Assembly (NCBI RefSeq): GCF_004136015.1
Contig: NZ_CP024866.1
Span: 68,928 to 132,927 of the forward strand
Length of the DNA: 64,000 nucleotides
Origin: Pseudomonas sp. ACM7
Lineage (GTDB): Bacteria > Pseudomonadota > Gammaproteobacteria > Pseudomonadales > Pseudomonadaceae
Reading direction: 5' to 3'
Shown: positions 54,652 through 62,736 of the stretch, piece after piece
Layout of the letters: every line of letters starts with the position of its first letter
How positions within the stretch are numbered: the first letter of the stretch is position 1
Made by a program: the position numbers and the translations under genes
Notes under the pieces: generated by a model
Seen by the model: the letters and a program-made list of their open reading frames with translations, nothing else
The model's database searches: none
What the model was told of the DNA's origin: nothing

Positions 54652-54914
54652 TGCTGGGCTCCTGGTGTTGCATCAACCTGGGCGTTTTGCGAAAAATCGG
54701 CGAGTGCGCATAGCTGTTTTAGATCGAGGCCGCCAGCCAGTTCGGCACGAATCAGCAAGCGGCAGATGTCGCTGTGGTCGAGGTTGGGATGTAACTCCGC
54801 AAGCATCCCGATGCGCATCCAGTGCTCGGCTTGGGCGTTGATCGAGCGACTCAGCGCATCGCTGGCGACGCGCAGATTCTCGTGCATGGCTTCTGAAATT
54901 TTTACGATACCCAC
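54648..54914 (-). CDS. ParD-like antitoxin family protein
   Basis: 88 residues. The N-terminal MGIVKISEAMHENLRVASDA forms the strand and first helix of a ribbon-helix-helix DNA-binding domain. The middle has RSINAQAEHWMRIGMLAEL, which matches the ParD_like family. The C-terminal helix is amphipathic. Its stop overlaps the map start. Antitoxin genes normally precede their toxin, but the partner here is an aminopeptidase and no ParE-like gene is near. Whether this is a true toxin-antitoxin pair is doubtful. Confidence 0.82.
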   Translation of the reverse strand: MGIVKISEAMHENLRVASDALSRSINAQAEHWMRIGMLAELHPNLDHSDICRLLIRAELAGGLDLKQLCALADFSQNAQVDATPGAQQ

Positions 54915-55224
54915 TGCTCAATCCGATATGAAATGCATATGAACCGTATATTAGTCGGTAGTCGTGTGAAATTGCAATTTCGCGATTTATAGCCATGACT
55001 GAAGCGCGCGGCAGCATAAAAAAGTCACTGGGTGACTTGAAGTCCGACTTCAATAGCTGAGGGAATGAAGTGCTGAGCAATCATCGTTTGTACCCCTACT
55101 CGATGATGCTCAGAATTCGTGGCGCAGACGTTAGCCATTGTTCTTCCATTTGATCGAGTCAGTACCTGTCAGAAAGAGAGCGATTCACCCTTTCACACCG
55201 CACCATTCGACTCAGGAGATAACA
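54915..55224. promoter_or_regulatory. Divergent regulatory region with several inverted and direct repeats
   Basis: The 310-bp gap between the ParD-like gene and the ThDP enzyme holds three signals. ATATGAA occurs twice (54926-54932 and 54937-54943), spaced 11 bp on one DNA face, next to the ParD-like start. A perfect palindrome aagtcac-tgg-gtgactt lies at 55022-55038. A long inverted repeat ctgagcaatcatcg/cgatgatgctcag lies at 55073-55113. No T-run follows, so these may be operators. The first pair could serve autoregulation by the ribbon-helix-helix protein. Confidence 0.45.
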
Positions 55225-56904
55225 ATGAATAAAACCATTTCTCGTCGTAGCGGAGGTCAGATATTGGTGGATGCCTTACGCATCCATGGCGTCAAAAGAG
55301 CTTTTTGTGTTCCGGGAGAAAGCTACCTCGCGGTTCTCGATGCATTGCATGACGTGCAAGAAGAAATCGACCTGGTGGTGTGCCGCCAGGAAGGTGGGGC
55401 GGCCTATATGGCCGAAGCCTACGGCAAGCTCACTGGAGAGCCAGGCATCTGCTTCGTGACCCGAGGGCCGGGGGCAACGAACGCCTCGGTTGGCGTTCAC
55501 ACTGCGTTCCAGGATTCATCGCCGATGATTCTGTTCATTGGCCAGGTCGCTCGCGATCAGCAGTATCGCGAAGCCTTTCAGGAAGTTGATTTTCGCCAGA
55601 TGTTTGGCCCCTTGGCGAAATGGGTCGTGCAAATAGACGACACCCGCAGAATTCCCGAACTGATCAGCCAGGCGTTCCACCGAGCGGTCAATGGCAGACC
55701 TGGGCCTGTCGTGGTCGCACTGCCGGAAGACATGCTGACCGAAATGGCGGAAGTCAGTGATGCCGGACCTTTCAAACGCGTATTGATGACCCCGGCAGCC
55801 GAGCAAATGGCCGCCATGCAGCAACTGCTTGAGCGATCAGAGCGTCCATTGATGGTGCTGGGTGGCAGCGGTTGGGATACCGAGTCAGTGCACGACATCC
55901 GGGGTTTTGCTGAACAGCAAAATATCCCGGTTGCCACCTCCTTTCGCTGCCAGGACCTGTTCGACAATCGACACCCGAACTATGTCGGCGATCTTGGTTT
56001 CGCCGCGTCAGCGCAGCTGTCCTCAGCGGTAAAAAACGCCGATCTGCTGCTGGTCGTGGGCTCCAGAATGGGTGAGGTTTCAACGGGCGGATATGCTGCC
56101 TTGGACATCCCGGTACCCAAGCAAACCTTGATCCATATTCACCAAGGCATCGAGGAACTGGGGCGGGTTTACCAACCTGCGTTAGCGATAAACAGCAGCA
56201 TGTCGACCTTTGCTAAATCAGCCGCAAAACTTCCGGCGGTGCCCAGCCAAATAAAGAGTGAATGGACGCGCACCCTGAACAAAAACTACTGCGAAAATCT
56301 GCAACACTCGCCCTCCCCTGGCGATGTGCAAATGGCCGAAATCATTGAGTGGTTGAATCGCAGTCTTCCGGACGACGCGATCCTGACAAATGGCGCCGGA
56401 AACTACGCCGTCTGGCTTCAACGCTTCTATCAGTTCCGCCAATACCGCACTCAGTTAGGCCCTACCAATGGCTCCATGGGCTACGGCGTTCCTGCGGCGG
56501 TGGCCGCCAAACTGACGTGCCCGGATCGAGTGGTGGTTTCGTTTTCCGGGGATGGTTGCTTCTTGATGAACGGCCAGGAGATAGCGACTGCAGCGCAGTA
56601 TGGCGCCCATGTGATTTTCGTCGTGATCAACAACGGAATGTACGGAACCATCAGAATGCACCAGGAACGCAATTACCCTGGACGTGTTTCAGGCACCGAA
56701 TTGCACAACCCGGATTTCGCCGCACTTGCCCAAGCCTATGGACTGCATGGCGAGGTGGTCACCGCCACGTCGGAATTTGCCCCAGCGTTTGAACGCTGCC
56801 TTGGTATGTCCCGGCCATCCTTGATTGAGGTCAGAGTCGACCCTGAAGCATTGACCCCTCGACTCAGCCTGACTCAGATCAGAGAGCAATCAAGCAAAAA
56901 GTGA
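55225..56904 (+). CDS. ThDP-dependent acetolactate synthase-like enzyme
   Basis: 559 residues from the ATG with AGGAG upstream. The three domains of the POX/AHAS family are present: an N-terminal Pyr domain (residues 10-175) with the catalytic Glu in VVCRQEGGAAYMAEAYG, a central domain (about 195-330), and a C-terminal PP domain whose ThDP motif is VVSFSGDGCFLMNG..VVINNGMYG near residues 435-475. There is no regulatory subunit gene. Related proteins include acetolactate synthases and benzoylformate/oxalyl-CoA decarboxylases, so the substrate is open. It is transcribed alone and ends at a terminator. Confidence 0.88.
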   Translation: MNKTISRRSGGQILVDALRIHGVKRAFCVPGESYLAVLDALHDVQEEIDLVVCRQEGGAAYMAEAYGKLTGEPGICFVTRGPGATNASVGVHTAFQDSSPMILFIGQVARDQQYREAFQEVDFRQMFGPLAKWVVQIDDTRRIPELISQAFHRAVNGRPGPVVVALPEDMLTEMAEVSDAGPFKRVLMTPAAEQMAAMQQLLERSERPLMVLGGSGWDTESVHDIRGFAEQQNIPVATSFRCQDLFDNRHPNYVGDLGFAASAQLSSAVKNADLLLVVGSRMGEVSTGGYAALDIPVPKQTLIHIHQGIEELGRVYQPALAINSSMSTFAKSAAKLPAVPSQIKSEWTRTLNKNYCENLQHSPSPGDVQMAEIIEWLNRSLPDDAILTNGAGNYAVWLQRFYQFRQYRTQLGPTNGSMGYGVPAAVAAKLTCPDRVVVSFSGDGCFLMNGQEIATAAQYGAHVIFVVINNGMYGTIRMHQERNYPGRVSGTELHNPDFAALAQAYGLHGEVVTATSEFAPAFERCLGMSRPSLIEVRVDPEALTPRLSLTQIREQSSKK

Positions 56905-56925
56905 GCGGCAATTTCTTCTTTTTGG

Positions 56926-56960
56926 GGCGCCTGGTTCACGTTGTAGAAGGCGCCTTTTTT
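56926..56960 (+). terminator. Rho-independent terminator
   Basis: ggcgcct and aggcgcc form a 7-bp stem with a ~15-base loop and are followed by six T, 21 bp after the ThDP enzyme stop codon. Confidence 0.8.
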
Positions 56961-57114
56961 AGTTCTTCCCTCCCACGCAATGGTTCGCCTGCCTGCTACT
57001 GAATCAACAGCGGTGCGTTACCACCCAGCGACAACCCATGGATTGCTGCTTGTGACTCGTGAGTTCATCGACCTGTCCCACCTACAACAGCAGTCGATCA
57101 ATGGCCTGAACAGC

Positions 57115-58332
57115 ATGCATCCGCAAAGACAAACCCTGCACAACGAACTGCACGCGCGCCCGTCACTGTATTTCGACGAACCGGCCCATGTGTTTCATCT
57201 GGCCTTTCTTGGCGGGGAACCGGAGTGCAATGCGCTGCTGGAGCGCTGCTGCCCTGCTCCGATCGATCCTCATGCCGCCCAAGGCATCACCCAACTCGAT
57301 GGCCACGCCCTGAAATGGGAACGCCACGCCGAGTTCTTCACCCTGACCCTGGTGGTCACTTCATCCTGCGATGACCTGTCCTGGACATCGCTGCCCGAGG
57401 TGCTGGCGCAAAAAGTCGAAGCGCATTTGCCGCAGCTGATCAACTCGGTGCAGATCGTAGTGCGTGGCGAAGCCGGCCTGGACCTCGCCGGCTACGGCTT
57501 CAAGGACCCGTGCGGTTCCTGCGTGGGCGGTGGCGATGCGGTGGTCTGGAGCGATTTTCGTCTCAGCGAGGACGGCAACAACCACATCCTGTTCGTCAAC
57601 CGGCGCCTTAACGCTTACCGCCAAGGGCGGATGATCCGCCGTCTGCTGGAAATCGAGACCTACCGCATGATGGCCTCGCTGTCGTTGACCACGGCCAAGA
57701 CCCTCAGCGCGCAACTTGATGTCTTTGACAAGACCTTGGTCACCCTCTCCGAGCGTAACGCCGACGCCGACAGCGGCAACGCGAAAACCCTGCTGGCGGA
57801 CATCTCCAACCTGTCAGCCCAAGTGGTCAGCAGTACCGCGAAAACCCGCCACCGCTTCAGTGCCACCCAGGCCTATGCCCAACTCGTGTACGAACGCCTG
57901 GGCGAATTGCGGGAAAGTCACGTAGGCGATTGCCAACGCCTCGGGGTGTTCATCGAGCGCCGTTTCAAACCCACCGTCAGGTACTGCACCGCCACCGAAC
58001 AACGCCTGGAGCACCTGGCGAAAAGCGTGGCCAACCTGGGCGACCTGTTGCAAGCCCGGGTTCAGGTGGAAATGGAAGAACAGAACTCGGAAATCCTCAA
58101 AAGCCTGAACGCCCGCGCCGACGCCCAGATCAAAATCCAGCGCGCCGTCGAAGGTCTGTCGATTATTGCCATTACTTACTACCTGCTGAACCTGCTCAAG
58201 CTTGGCTACTCAGGGTTGCACCTGCTCGGCGCCGAGGTGGCCCCTCGAGAGGCGATGCTGGCGATGACGCCCCTCGCGATCGCCATCCTTGCGCTGATTA
58301 TTTTCCGCATAAAGAAAGTCAAAGAGCACTGA
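57115..58332 (+). CDS. DUF3422 family membrane-anchored protein
   Basis: 405 residues from MHPQRQTLHNELHARPSLYF, the usual N-terminus of the family. The frame runs 45 codons further upstream, but that part lacks family character. No good ribosome site was seen for either start. The middle has DLAGYGFKDPCGSCVGGGDAV and a long helical part (about 225-350). Two C-terminal membrane helices (about 345-400) are followed by a basic tail. The function is unknown. It could be an inner-membrane protein with a cytoplasmic coiled-coil domain. Confidence 0.86.
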   Translation: MHPQRQTLHNELHARPSLYFDEPAHVFHLAFLGGEPECNALLERCCPAPIDPHAAQGITQLDGHALKWERHAEFFTLTLVVTSSCDDLSWTSLPEVLAQKVEAHLPQLINSVQIVVRGEAGLDLAGYGFKDPCGSCVGGGDAVVWSDFRLSEDGNNHILFVNRRLNAYRQGRMIRRLLEIETYRMMASLSLTTAKTLSAQLDVFDKTLVTLSERNADADSGNAKTLLADISNLSAQVVSSTAKTRHRFSATQAYAQLVYERLGELRESHVGDCQRLGVFIERRFKPTVRYCTATEQRLEHLAKSVANLGDLLQARVQVEMEEQNSEILKSLNARADAQIKIQRAVEGLSIIAITYYLLNLLKLGYSGLHLLGAEVAPREAMLAMTPLAIAILALIIFRIKKVKEH

Positions 58333-58374
58333 AACGGCGAATCGCAGGGATGCTGAATACCGCACACAAGGGCT

Positions 58375-58611
58375 CTAGCAAGCGTCAGCGCCTGAAGCAT
58401 TTAACGGAGTGACTGAGTCAGTGCCTGAAGCAGAGACATTAAGAAAGGAATTCCACATCTCATAAGCATCGTGATGCCGTTTGGTTGCCTCTTCCCATTC
58501 CGGCCCTGAAACACATCTGGAAGAGACCAGCGTCATCATTCCCATCGTTGCGGCATCCAGCTCGATCAGGAAAGCGTGAGAGTGGATCCTGAAGTCTTCG
58601 ACCGATGGCAT
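58375..58611 (-). CDS. Small hypothetical protein
   Basis: 78 residues. The ATG has GGGGGAA about 8 bases upstream, so expression is likely. The body is soluble and helical: MPSVEDFRIHSHAFLIELDA, then EWEEATKRHHDAYEMWNSFL. No domain is recognised. It converges with the DUF3422 gene and stands alone. Confidence 0.55.
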   Translation of the reverse strand: MPSVEDFRIHSHAFLIELDAATMGMMTLVSSRCVSGPEWEEATKRHHDAYEMWNSFLNVSASGTDSVTPLNASGADAC

Positions 58612-58806
58612 TACGTGTTCCCCCGGCGGATTCCACCGCTATCAAGGAGCGACTGCTCCTCGGACGGTGGAGTATTGCCACCCGGTAGAATTCAGGCCGT
58701 CTGACCGCCGGTACGTTTCGTCAGGTAATCGAGGAACGCCGACAAAAAATCTCGAACTCAAGCCATAGCGTTGAATCCAATGTTCAGGTCAATGGAGGTC
58801 AGCGAT

Positions 58807-59007
58807 ATGAACAGCGATGACAGTGTTAATGACGTCAAATCAAATGCAACGTCAAACGCCGAAAGAGAGCTTGAGGACAGGGACACGGACGCCAAAGGTG
58901 TGGATGAAACCGTTACGCCCTCTTCAACTCGAACCAAAGAGCAGGAAGCTGAGGAACTCAGTCGGAAAATAGCTGGGATAGAACGGAAGGTGGCGGACGG
59001 TAACTAG
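58807..59007 (+). CDS. Small acidic hypothetical protein
   Basis: 66 residues from the ATG with GGAGG 8 bases upstream (MNSDDSVNDVKSNA). It is hydrophilic and probably disordered, with a C-terminal helix TKEQEAEELSRKIAGIERKV that could form a coiled coil. An upstream in-frame ATG at 58771 is less well placed. No family is recognised. Confidence 0.6.
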   Translation: MNSDDSVNDVKSNATSNAERELEDRDTDAKGVDETVTPSSTRTKEQEAEELSRKIAGIERKVADGN

Positions 59008-59190
59008 TAAGGCTCCAAGGGACGTGAGGTTGTAATCTTGAAGACACGCCGCTCCTCTCCTTCACCAATGTATTTGCATTGACGTTGGACGGGGCTAGGC
59101 CGGTTCCGGTGCTACGCTTTCATTTCCTCGAATAGAGAACGAAGCGATGTCCACCGAACTCTCGATCCCCACACGTTCACGACTGTAGCC

Positions 59191-59631
59191 ATGAAACGGT
59201 TCCTGATCGGTGGTATCGCCGTAGCGATTATCGGCACGATGACGTATGGATTTTTCCAATGGAAAGTCGTCGAAAGCCACAAGCACGACATGCTGTGTGG
59301 AGAGGCCAAGCAGACGCTGAAAGGCGTGGAAATGCGAGCGAGGGCGTTGGCTGCCGGATTGTCTGTAGACGCCTATGCCAAGGCTGAAGAAGACGAAGTG
59401 GCGACACTCATTGTTGCGCTCGATGCCGCCAAGAGCGACGCTGAGGTCGACTCGGTCATAGAGGCTCACGCTGCCGCCCTGGAAGCGGAGGATGCGGCTA
59501 TTGACGCTCAGGTTGATACCCGAGGCGATCAGACATTCCTCGAGCAGCGACTCGTGAAACAGCGGATACCTGTCGACGTTAAACAAGAACTGCAACGCGC
59601 CGCGAAGGCCGTTAGCGTCAAGTGTAGTTAG
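59191..59631 (+). CDS. Hypothetical protein with N-terminal membrane anchor
   Basis: 146 residues. One membrane segment is at residues 4-23 (FLIGGIAVAIIGTMTYGFFQ), and it is followed by a mostly helical, acidic Ala-rich part (EEDEVATLIVALDAAKSDAE). Two cysteines (positions 36 and 145) could form a disulfide. It would face the periplasm with an uncleaved anchor. No family is recognised. Confidence 0.6.
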   Translation: MKRFLIGGIAVAIIGTMTYGFFQWKVVESHKHDMLCGEAKQTLKGVEMRARALAAGLSVDAYAKAEEDEVATLIVALDAAKSDAEVDSVIEAHAAALEAEDAAIDAQVDTRGDQTFLEQRLVKQRIPVDVKQELQRAAKAVSVKCS

Positions 59632-59645
59632 TGTTCAACTGTGCC

Positions 59646-59866
59646 CTACCCCACCGCCCCCAAAAGCAGCCCAAAGGCATTGATCAGGAAATGCTCGTCG
59701 GGCCCCGGCACTCGCGCCGAAAAATGCGTGTAGATGTGATCAGTCCATTTGAACAGGGCCGCCAGCCGATAGGCCGCGGCCAGTTTCACCCGCACATCCC
59801 ATTCTTCGGGCTGACGCGCTGGCGAACATTTTTAGAGACGCTGGATAACGGGCTGACGCTGCTCAT
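59646..59866 (-). pseudogene. Class II aldolase/adducin family fragment (frameshifted, truncated)
   Basis: On the minus strand a frame starting MSSVSPLSSVSKNVRQRVSP is followed, one frame over, by EEWDVRVKLAAAYRLAAL, KWTDHIYTHFSARVPGPDEH and FLINAFGLLLGAVG, then a stop. This is the N-terminal ~75 residues of a class II aldolase-like protein of ~250 residues. A single G is apparently missing at the joint (ccgaagaatgg in place of ccggaagaatgg). The end then deviates from the family's usual NAFGLLFDEI. So the gene has both a frameshift and a 3' deletion. Confidence 0.8.
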
Positions 59867-59917
59867 GGCAAAACTTCCTGGAGGGCCTTAAGGATCTCCA
59901 GCAAGCCTATGGGAAGC

Positions 59918-60089
59918 CAAAAAATAATAAAAAGCACATGTTAATCCAAGCTAATTATCATTTTTTTTATTATATTTCAGCCACTCCATTCATGCCGCGC
60001 TCCGAAGGCAGGGGTCGTGGGTTCGATCCCAACGAAGCTCGCGTATCTTCCTCGTTCGATAAACAAGCCAACGCTTCTGGTAAATGGGC
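59918..60089. other. AT-rich stretch with a tRNA T-arm-like motif
   Basis: The stretch from 59918 to about 59985 is unusually AT-rich for this genome (ataataaaaa, tttttttattatattt). At 60017-60033 gtggg-ttcgatc-ccaac looks like a tRNA T-arm, with one mispair. No anticodon or D-arm precedes it and no CCA end follows, so it is at most a relic or attachment-site scar. Confidence 0.3.
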
Positions 60090-61511
60090 TCAACTCTTGA
60101 CCTGTTGGCTCCTGCCGTAGACATCTTCCAGGCGCTCGATATCGTCCTCGCCCAGGTAACTGCCCGACTGCACCTCGATGATTTCCAGCGGGATCTTGCC
60201 GGGGTTGGACAGGCGGTGCACCGAAGCGATCGGGATGTAGGTTGACTGGTTTTCAGTGAGCAGGAAGACCTTTTCGTTGCACGTCACCTGGGCTGTACCG
60301 GAGACCACGATCCAGTGTTCGGCGCGGTGGTGATGCATCTGCAGGGAAAGCTGCGCGCCCGGTTTCACGGTGATGTGCTTGACTTGGTGGCGGGTGCCGC
60401 TGTCCACCGAATCGTAACTGCCCCAGGGGCGATACACCGCGCAGTGGCTCTGGGTTTCCGAGCGACCTTTGGCATCGAGCGCATTGACCAGTTTTTTCAC
60501 GTCCTGCACGGCATCGCGGTGCGCGACCATCAACGCATCTTTGGTTTCTATCACGACCAAATCGTTCAGCCCTAGCAGGGTCACCAGCTTGCTACTGCCA
60601 TGCACGAAGCAATTGCGGCTGTTGTAGCTGACGACATCGCCCTTGAGCACATTGCCGTCGACGTCTTTGTCGTGCACATCCCACAGCGAAGACCAGCAAC
60701 CGACATCACTCCAGCCAGCGCTTAGCGGGACGACCCAGGCGCGGCTGGTGCGCTCCATCACCGCATAGTCGATGGAGTTGTCCGGGCAGCATTCAAAGGT
60801 GACCCGATCGATACTGGTCACGCCTTCGCTGCTGCGGCTGCGCTCCAGGGCCAGCACGCAGGTGTCGTACATGTCGGGTTCGTGAGTGCGCAACTCGTCG
60901 AGATAGCGGCTGGCACGGAACAGGAACATCCCGCTGTTCCAGAAGTACTCGCCGGATCGGACAAATTCGCTGGCGGTTTGCTGGTCGGGTTTCTCGATAA
61001 ACTTCTCGACCTTGAAGGCGCCGGCGCCAGCATCGCTGCCGGCGGCCTTGATATACCCAAAACCGGTTTCCGGACGCATCGCCGGAATGCCGAACAACAC
61101 CATATTGCCTTTGAGCGCCTCTTCCTGCGCGTGTGACAGCGTGGCGCGCAAGGCGGGCACGTCACTAATCACGTGGTCGGCCGGAAGCACCAGCAGCAGC
61201 TCATCGCGGCCCTCGGCGATCAGCTTGAGGGCCACCAGCGCCACCGCCGGCGCGGTATTGCGGCCGAAGGGTTCGAGCAGTATCGCCTGCGGCGTACAGC
61301 CGATGGCGGCGAGTTGTTCATTGACGATAAAGCGATGTTCCTGATTACAGACCACGATCGGCTTGCCGATACCCTCGAACGCCAGGCGCTGCAGGGTCTG
61401 CTGAAACAGCGATCCCTCGCCTGCCAGACTCAGGAATTGCTTGGGATACAACTTGCGCGACAACGGCCACAACCGCGAACCACTGCCGCCGGACAGAATG
61501 ACTGGAATCAT
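60090..61511 (-). CDS. algA: Mannose-1-phosphate guanylyltransferase/mannose-6-phosphate isomerase
   Basis: 473 residues. The pyrophosphorylase signature GGSGSRLWPLSRKLYPKQFL is at residues 7-26, the guanylyltransferase loop has FVEKFIEKPD-type residues (VEKFIEKPD), and the C-terminal cupin-like isomerase domain has QMHHHRAEHWIVVSG with zinc ligands. It makes GDP-mannose for alginate. A strong AGGAGG precedes the ATG. The operon position after algL fits algA; the paralogue PslB/WbpW cannot be excluded from the sequence alone, but synteny supports algA. It starts 133 bp after the algL stop, where algI, algJ and algF are expected. Confidence 0.92.
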   Translation of the reverse strand: MIPVILSGGSGSRLWPLSRKLYPKQFLSLAGEGSLFQQTLQRLAFEGIGKPIVVCNQEHRFIVNEQLAAIGCTPQAILLEPFGRNTAPAVALVALKLIAEGRDELLLVLPADHVISDVPALRATLSHAQEEALKGNMVLFGIPAMRPETGFGYIKAAGSDAGAGAFKVEKFIEKPDQQTASEFVRSGEYFWNSGMFLFRASRYLDELRTHEPDMYDTCVLALERSRSSEGVTSIDRVTFECCPDNSIDYAVMERTSRAWVVPLSAGWSDVGCWSSLWDVHDKDVDGNVLKGDVVSYNSRNCFVHGSSKLVTLLGLNDLVVIETKDALMVAHRDAVQDVKKLVNALDAKGRSETQSHCAVYRPWGSYDSVDSGTRHQVKHITVKPGAQLSLQMHHHRAEHWIVVSGTAQVTCNEKVFLLTENQSTYIPIASVHRLSNPGKIPLEIIEVQSGSYLGEDDIERLEDVYGRSQQVKS

Positions 61512-61644
61512 TGCACTTTCCTCCTGCACCTTCATCACTCGACATGAAGGCGCTTCGAACAGCGAAGGACTGCCTTCTCTTTTACAACACAAGCCCAATT
61601 ACGAATGGCCCCACCGGGTATCCAGAGCGTGTTGGTTGTTACAT

Positions 61645-62736
61645 TTATTCTTTCTGGTCAGCAAATAGCTGGGTGATGTCGCCGCCCAGGCGGTAGGTTT
61701 TCATCGGTTCGAACGATTGGCGCCAGCGGTTGGTTTGCAACGAGCAGTCGTACAGCGCGCAGTAAGGTTCCAGCCAGGCAAACTTGCCATCCTCGTCGAG
61801 GTCCTCGAGTTCCTGCTTGTAGCCGGTCTTGCGTTCAAACGTGCGTGGGTCCTTGATCCCCTCCTCCACCCGCGCTGCCAGACGCCGCATGGCACCGTGG
61901 TTTTCTTCGCGCAGGTCGATGTCATTGGCTCGGGCAAAGGCAGCGATCATCATCAGCGGCCCCATCGCATAGTTGTGGTAAGCCAGCGCACGGGTTTCGC
62001 GGTTCAGTTCGTTGGGCAGGTATCCGTCTGCATCGACCTGGGAAGCGCCGATGCGAAACTGCGCTACCGACCAGTCGAACAGGTCGCGTCGGTCGACCAC
62101 CACCGAGGCCGCCATGACGGCCCAGGCCGCCCAATACTGGTGATTGTTCAGTCGGTCCAGTGGCTGGTCGCGCCAGTCCCGCACCACCTGATCGGCGAGC
62201 TGGCCGATCCAGACCTCGATCGGTCGGGTCTGCGCCTCGCGGCCCCTCAAAGGCTGCGAGCGCGAATACTTGAGCCGCAGATAGGCCGAAGAAATACTGC
62301 CCAGCGCCCATTTGCGCATCGACTTGCCGGTATGGGTGTAGGTGGTACTCAGCAGCGCCTGCGCCTTGGCCCAATCGCCCAGCCAACTCAGGGTGCAGTC
62401 CACATGGCCGGCGCGGCCGAGCCGTAAATAGGCGGCGACTTGTTTGTTGACGCCCTTCTCCAGTTCGTTGATATCGGCTGACATTTGCTTGTAGCGTTGG
62501 TTGGATTCCACGTTGAGCTGATCACGTGCCTTGCCCGAGCCCTCGTACTTACTGGGGATCAACAGGTCACCGGTATAGGGTTTGGGCGCCGCCGGACAGC
62601 TCGGCACGTCGCCATTCTTCTCCACGGCCGACGCGTAATAGCCCTGCGGCGGGCGCAGTTGAGCGGCCACCGCCTGCACGGTCGGCCCCATCAGAATGAA
62701 GGCCACGCCAATGGCGGCCCAGTGCGCCTGACGCAT
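61645..62736 (-). CDS. algL: Alginate lyase
   Basis: 363 residues from MRQAHWAAIGVAF, with a signal peptide cleaved near VQAVAAQ. The PL5 motif NNHQYWAAWAV holds the Asn-His pair, and NELNRETRALAYHNYA holds the catalytic Arg and Tyr. It shares GKSMRKWALGSISSAYLRLK and WLEPYCALYDC with AlgL. It acts in the periplasm and clears mislocalised alginate during export. Its ATG overlaps the algX stop (TGATG), so the two are translationally coupled. Confidence 0.95.
   Translation of the reverse strand: MRQAHWAAIGVAFILMGPTVQAVAAQLRPPQGYYASAVEKNGDVPSCPAAPKPYTGDLLIPSKYEGSGKARDQLNVESNQRYKQMSADINELEKGVNKQVAAYLRLGRAGHVDCTLSWLGDWAKAQALLSTTYTHTGKSMRKWALGSISSAYLRLKYSRSQPLRGREAQTRPIEVWIGQLADQVVRDWRDQPLDRLNNHQYWAAWAVMAASVVVDRRDLFDWSVAQFRIGASQVDADGYLPNELNRETRALAYHNYAMGPLMMIAAFARANDIDLREENHGAMRRLAARVEEGIKDPRTFERKTGYKQELEDLDEDGKFAWLEPYCALYDCSLQTNRWRQSFEPMKTYRLGGDITQLFADQKE

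Noticed and set aside
59938..60120. 60-codon plus-strand frame in the AT-rich stretch
   Set aside because: No ribosome site, low complexity, and it runs into the 3' end of algA.
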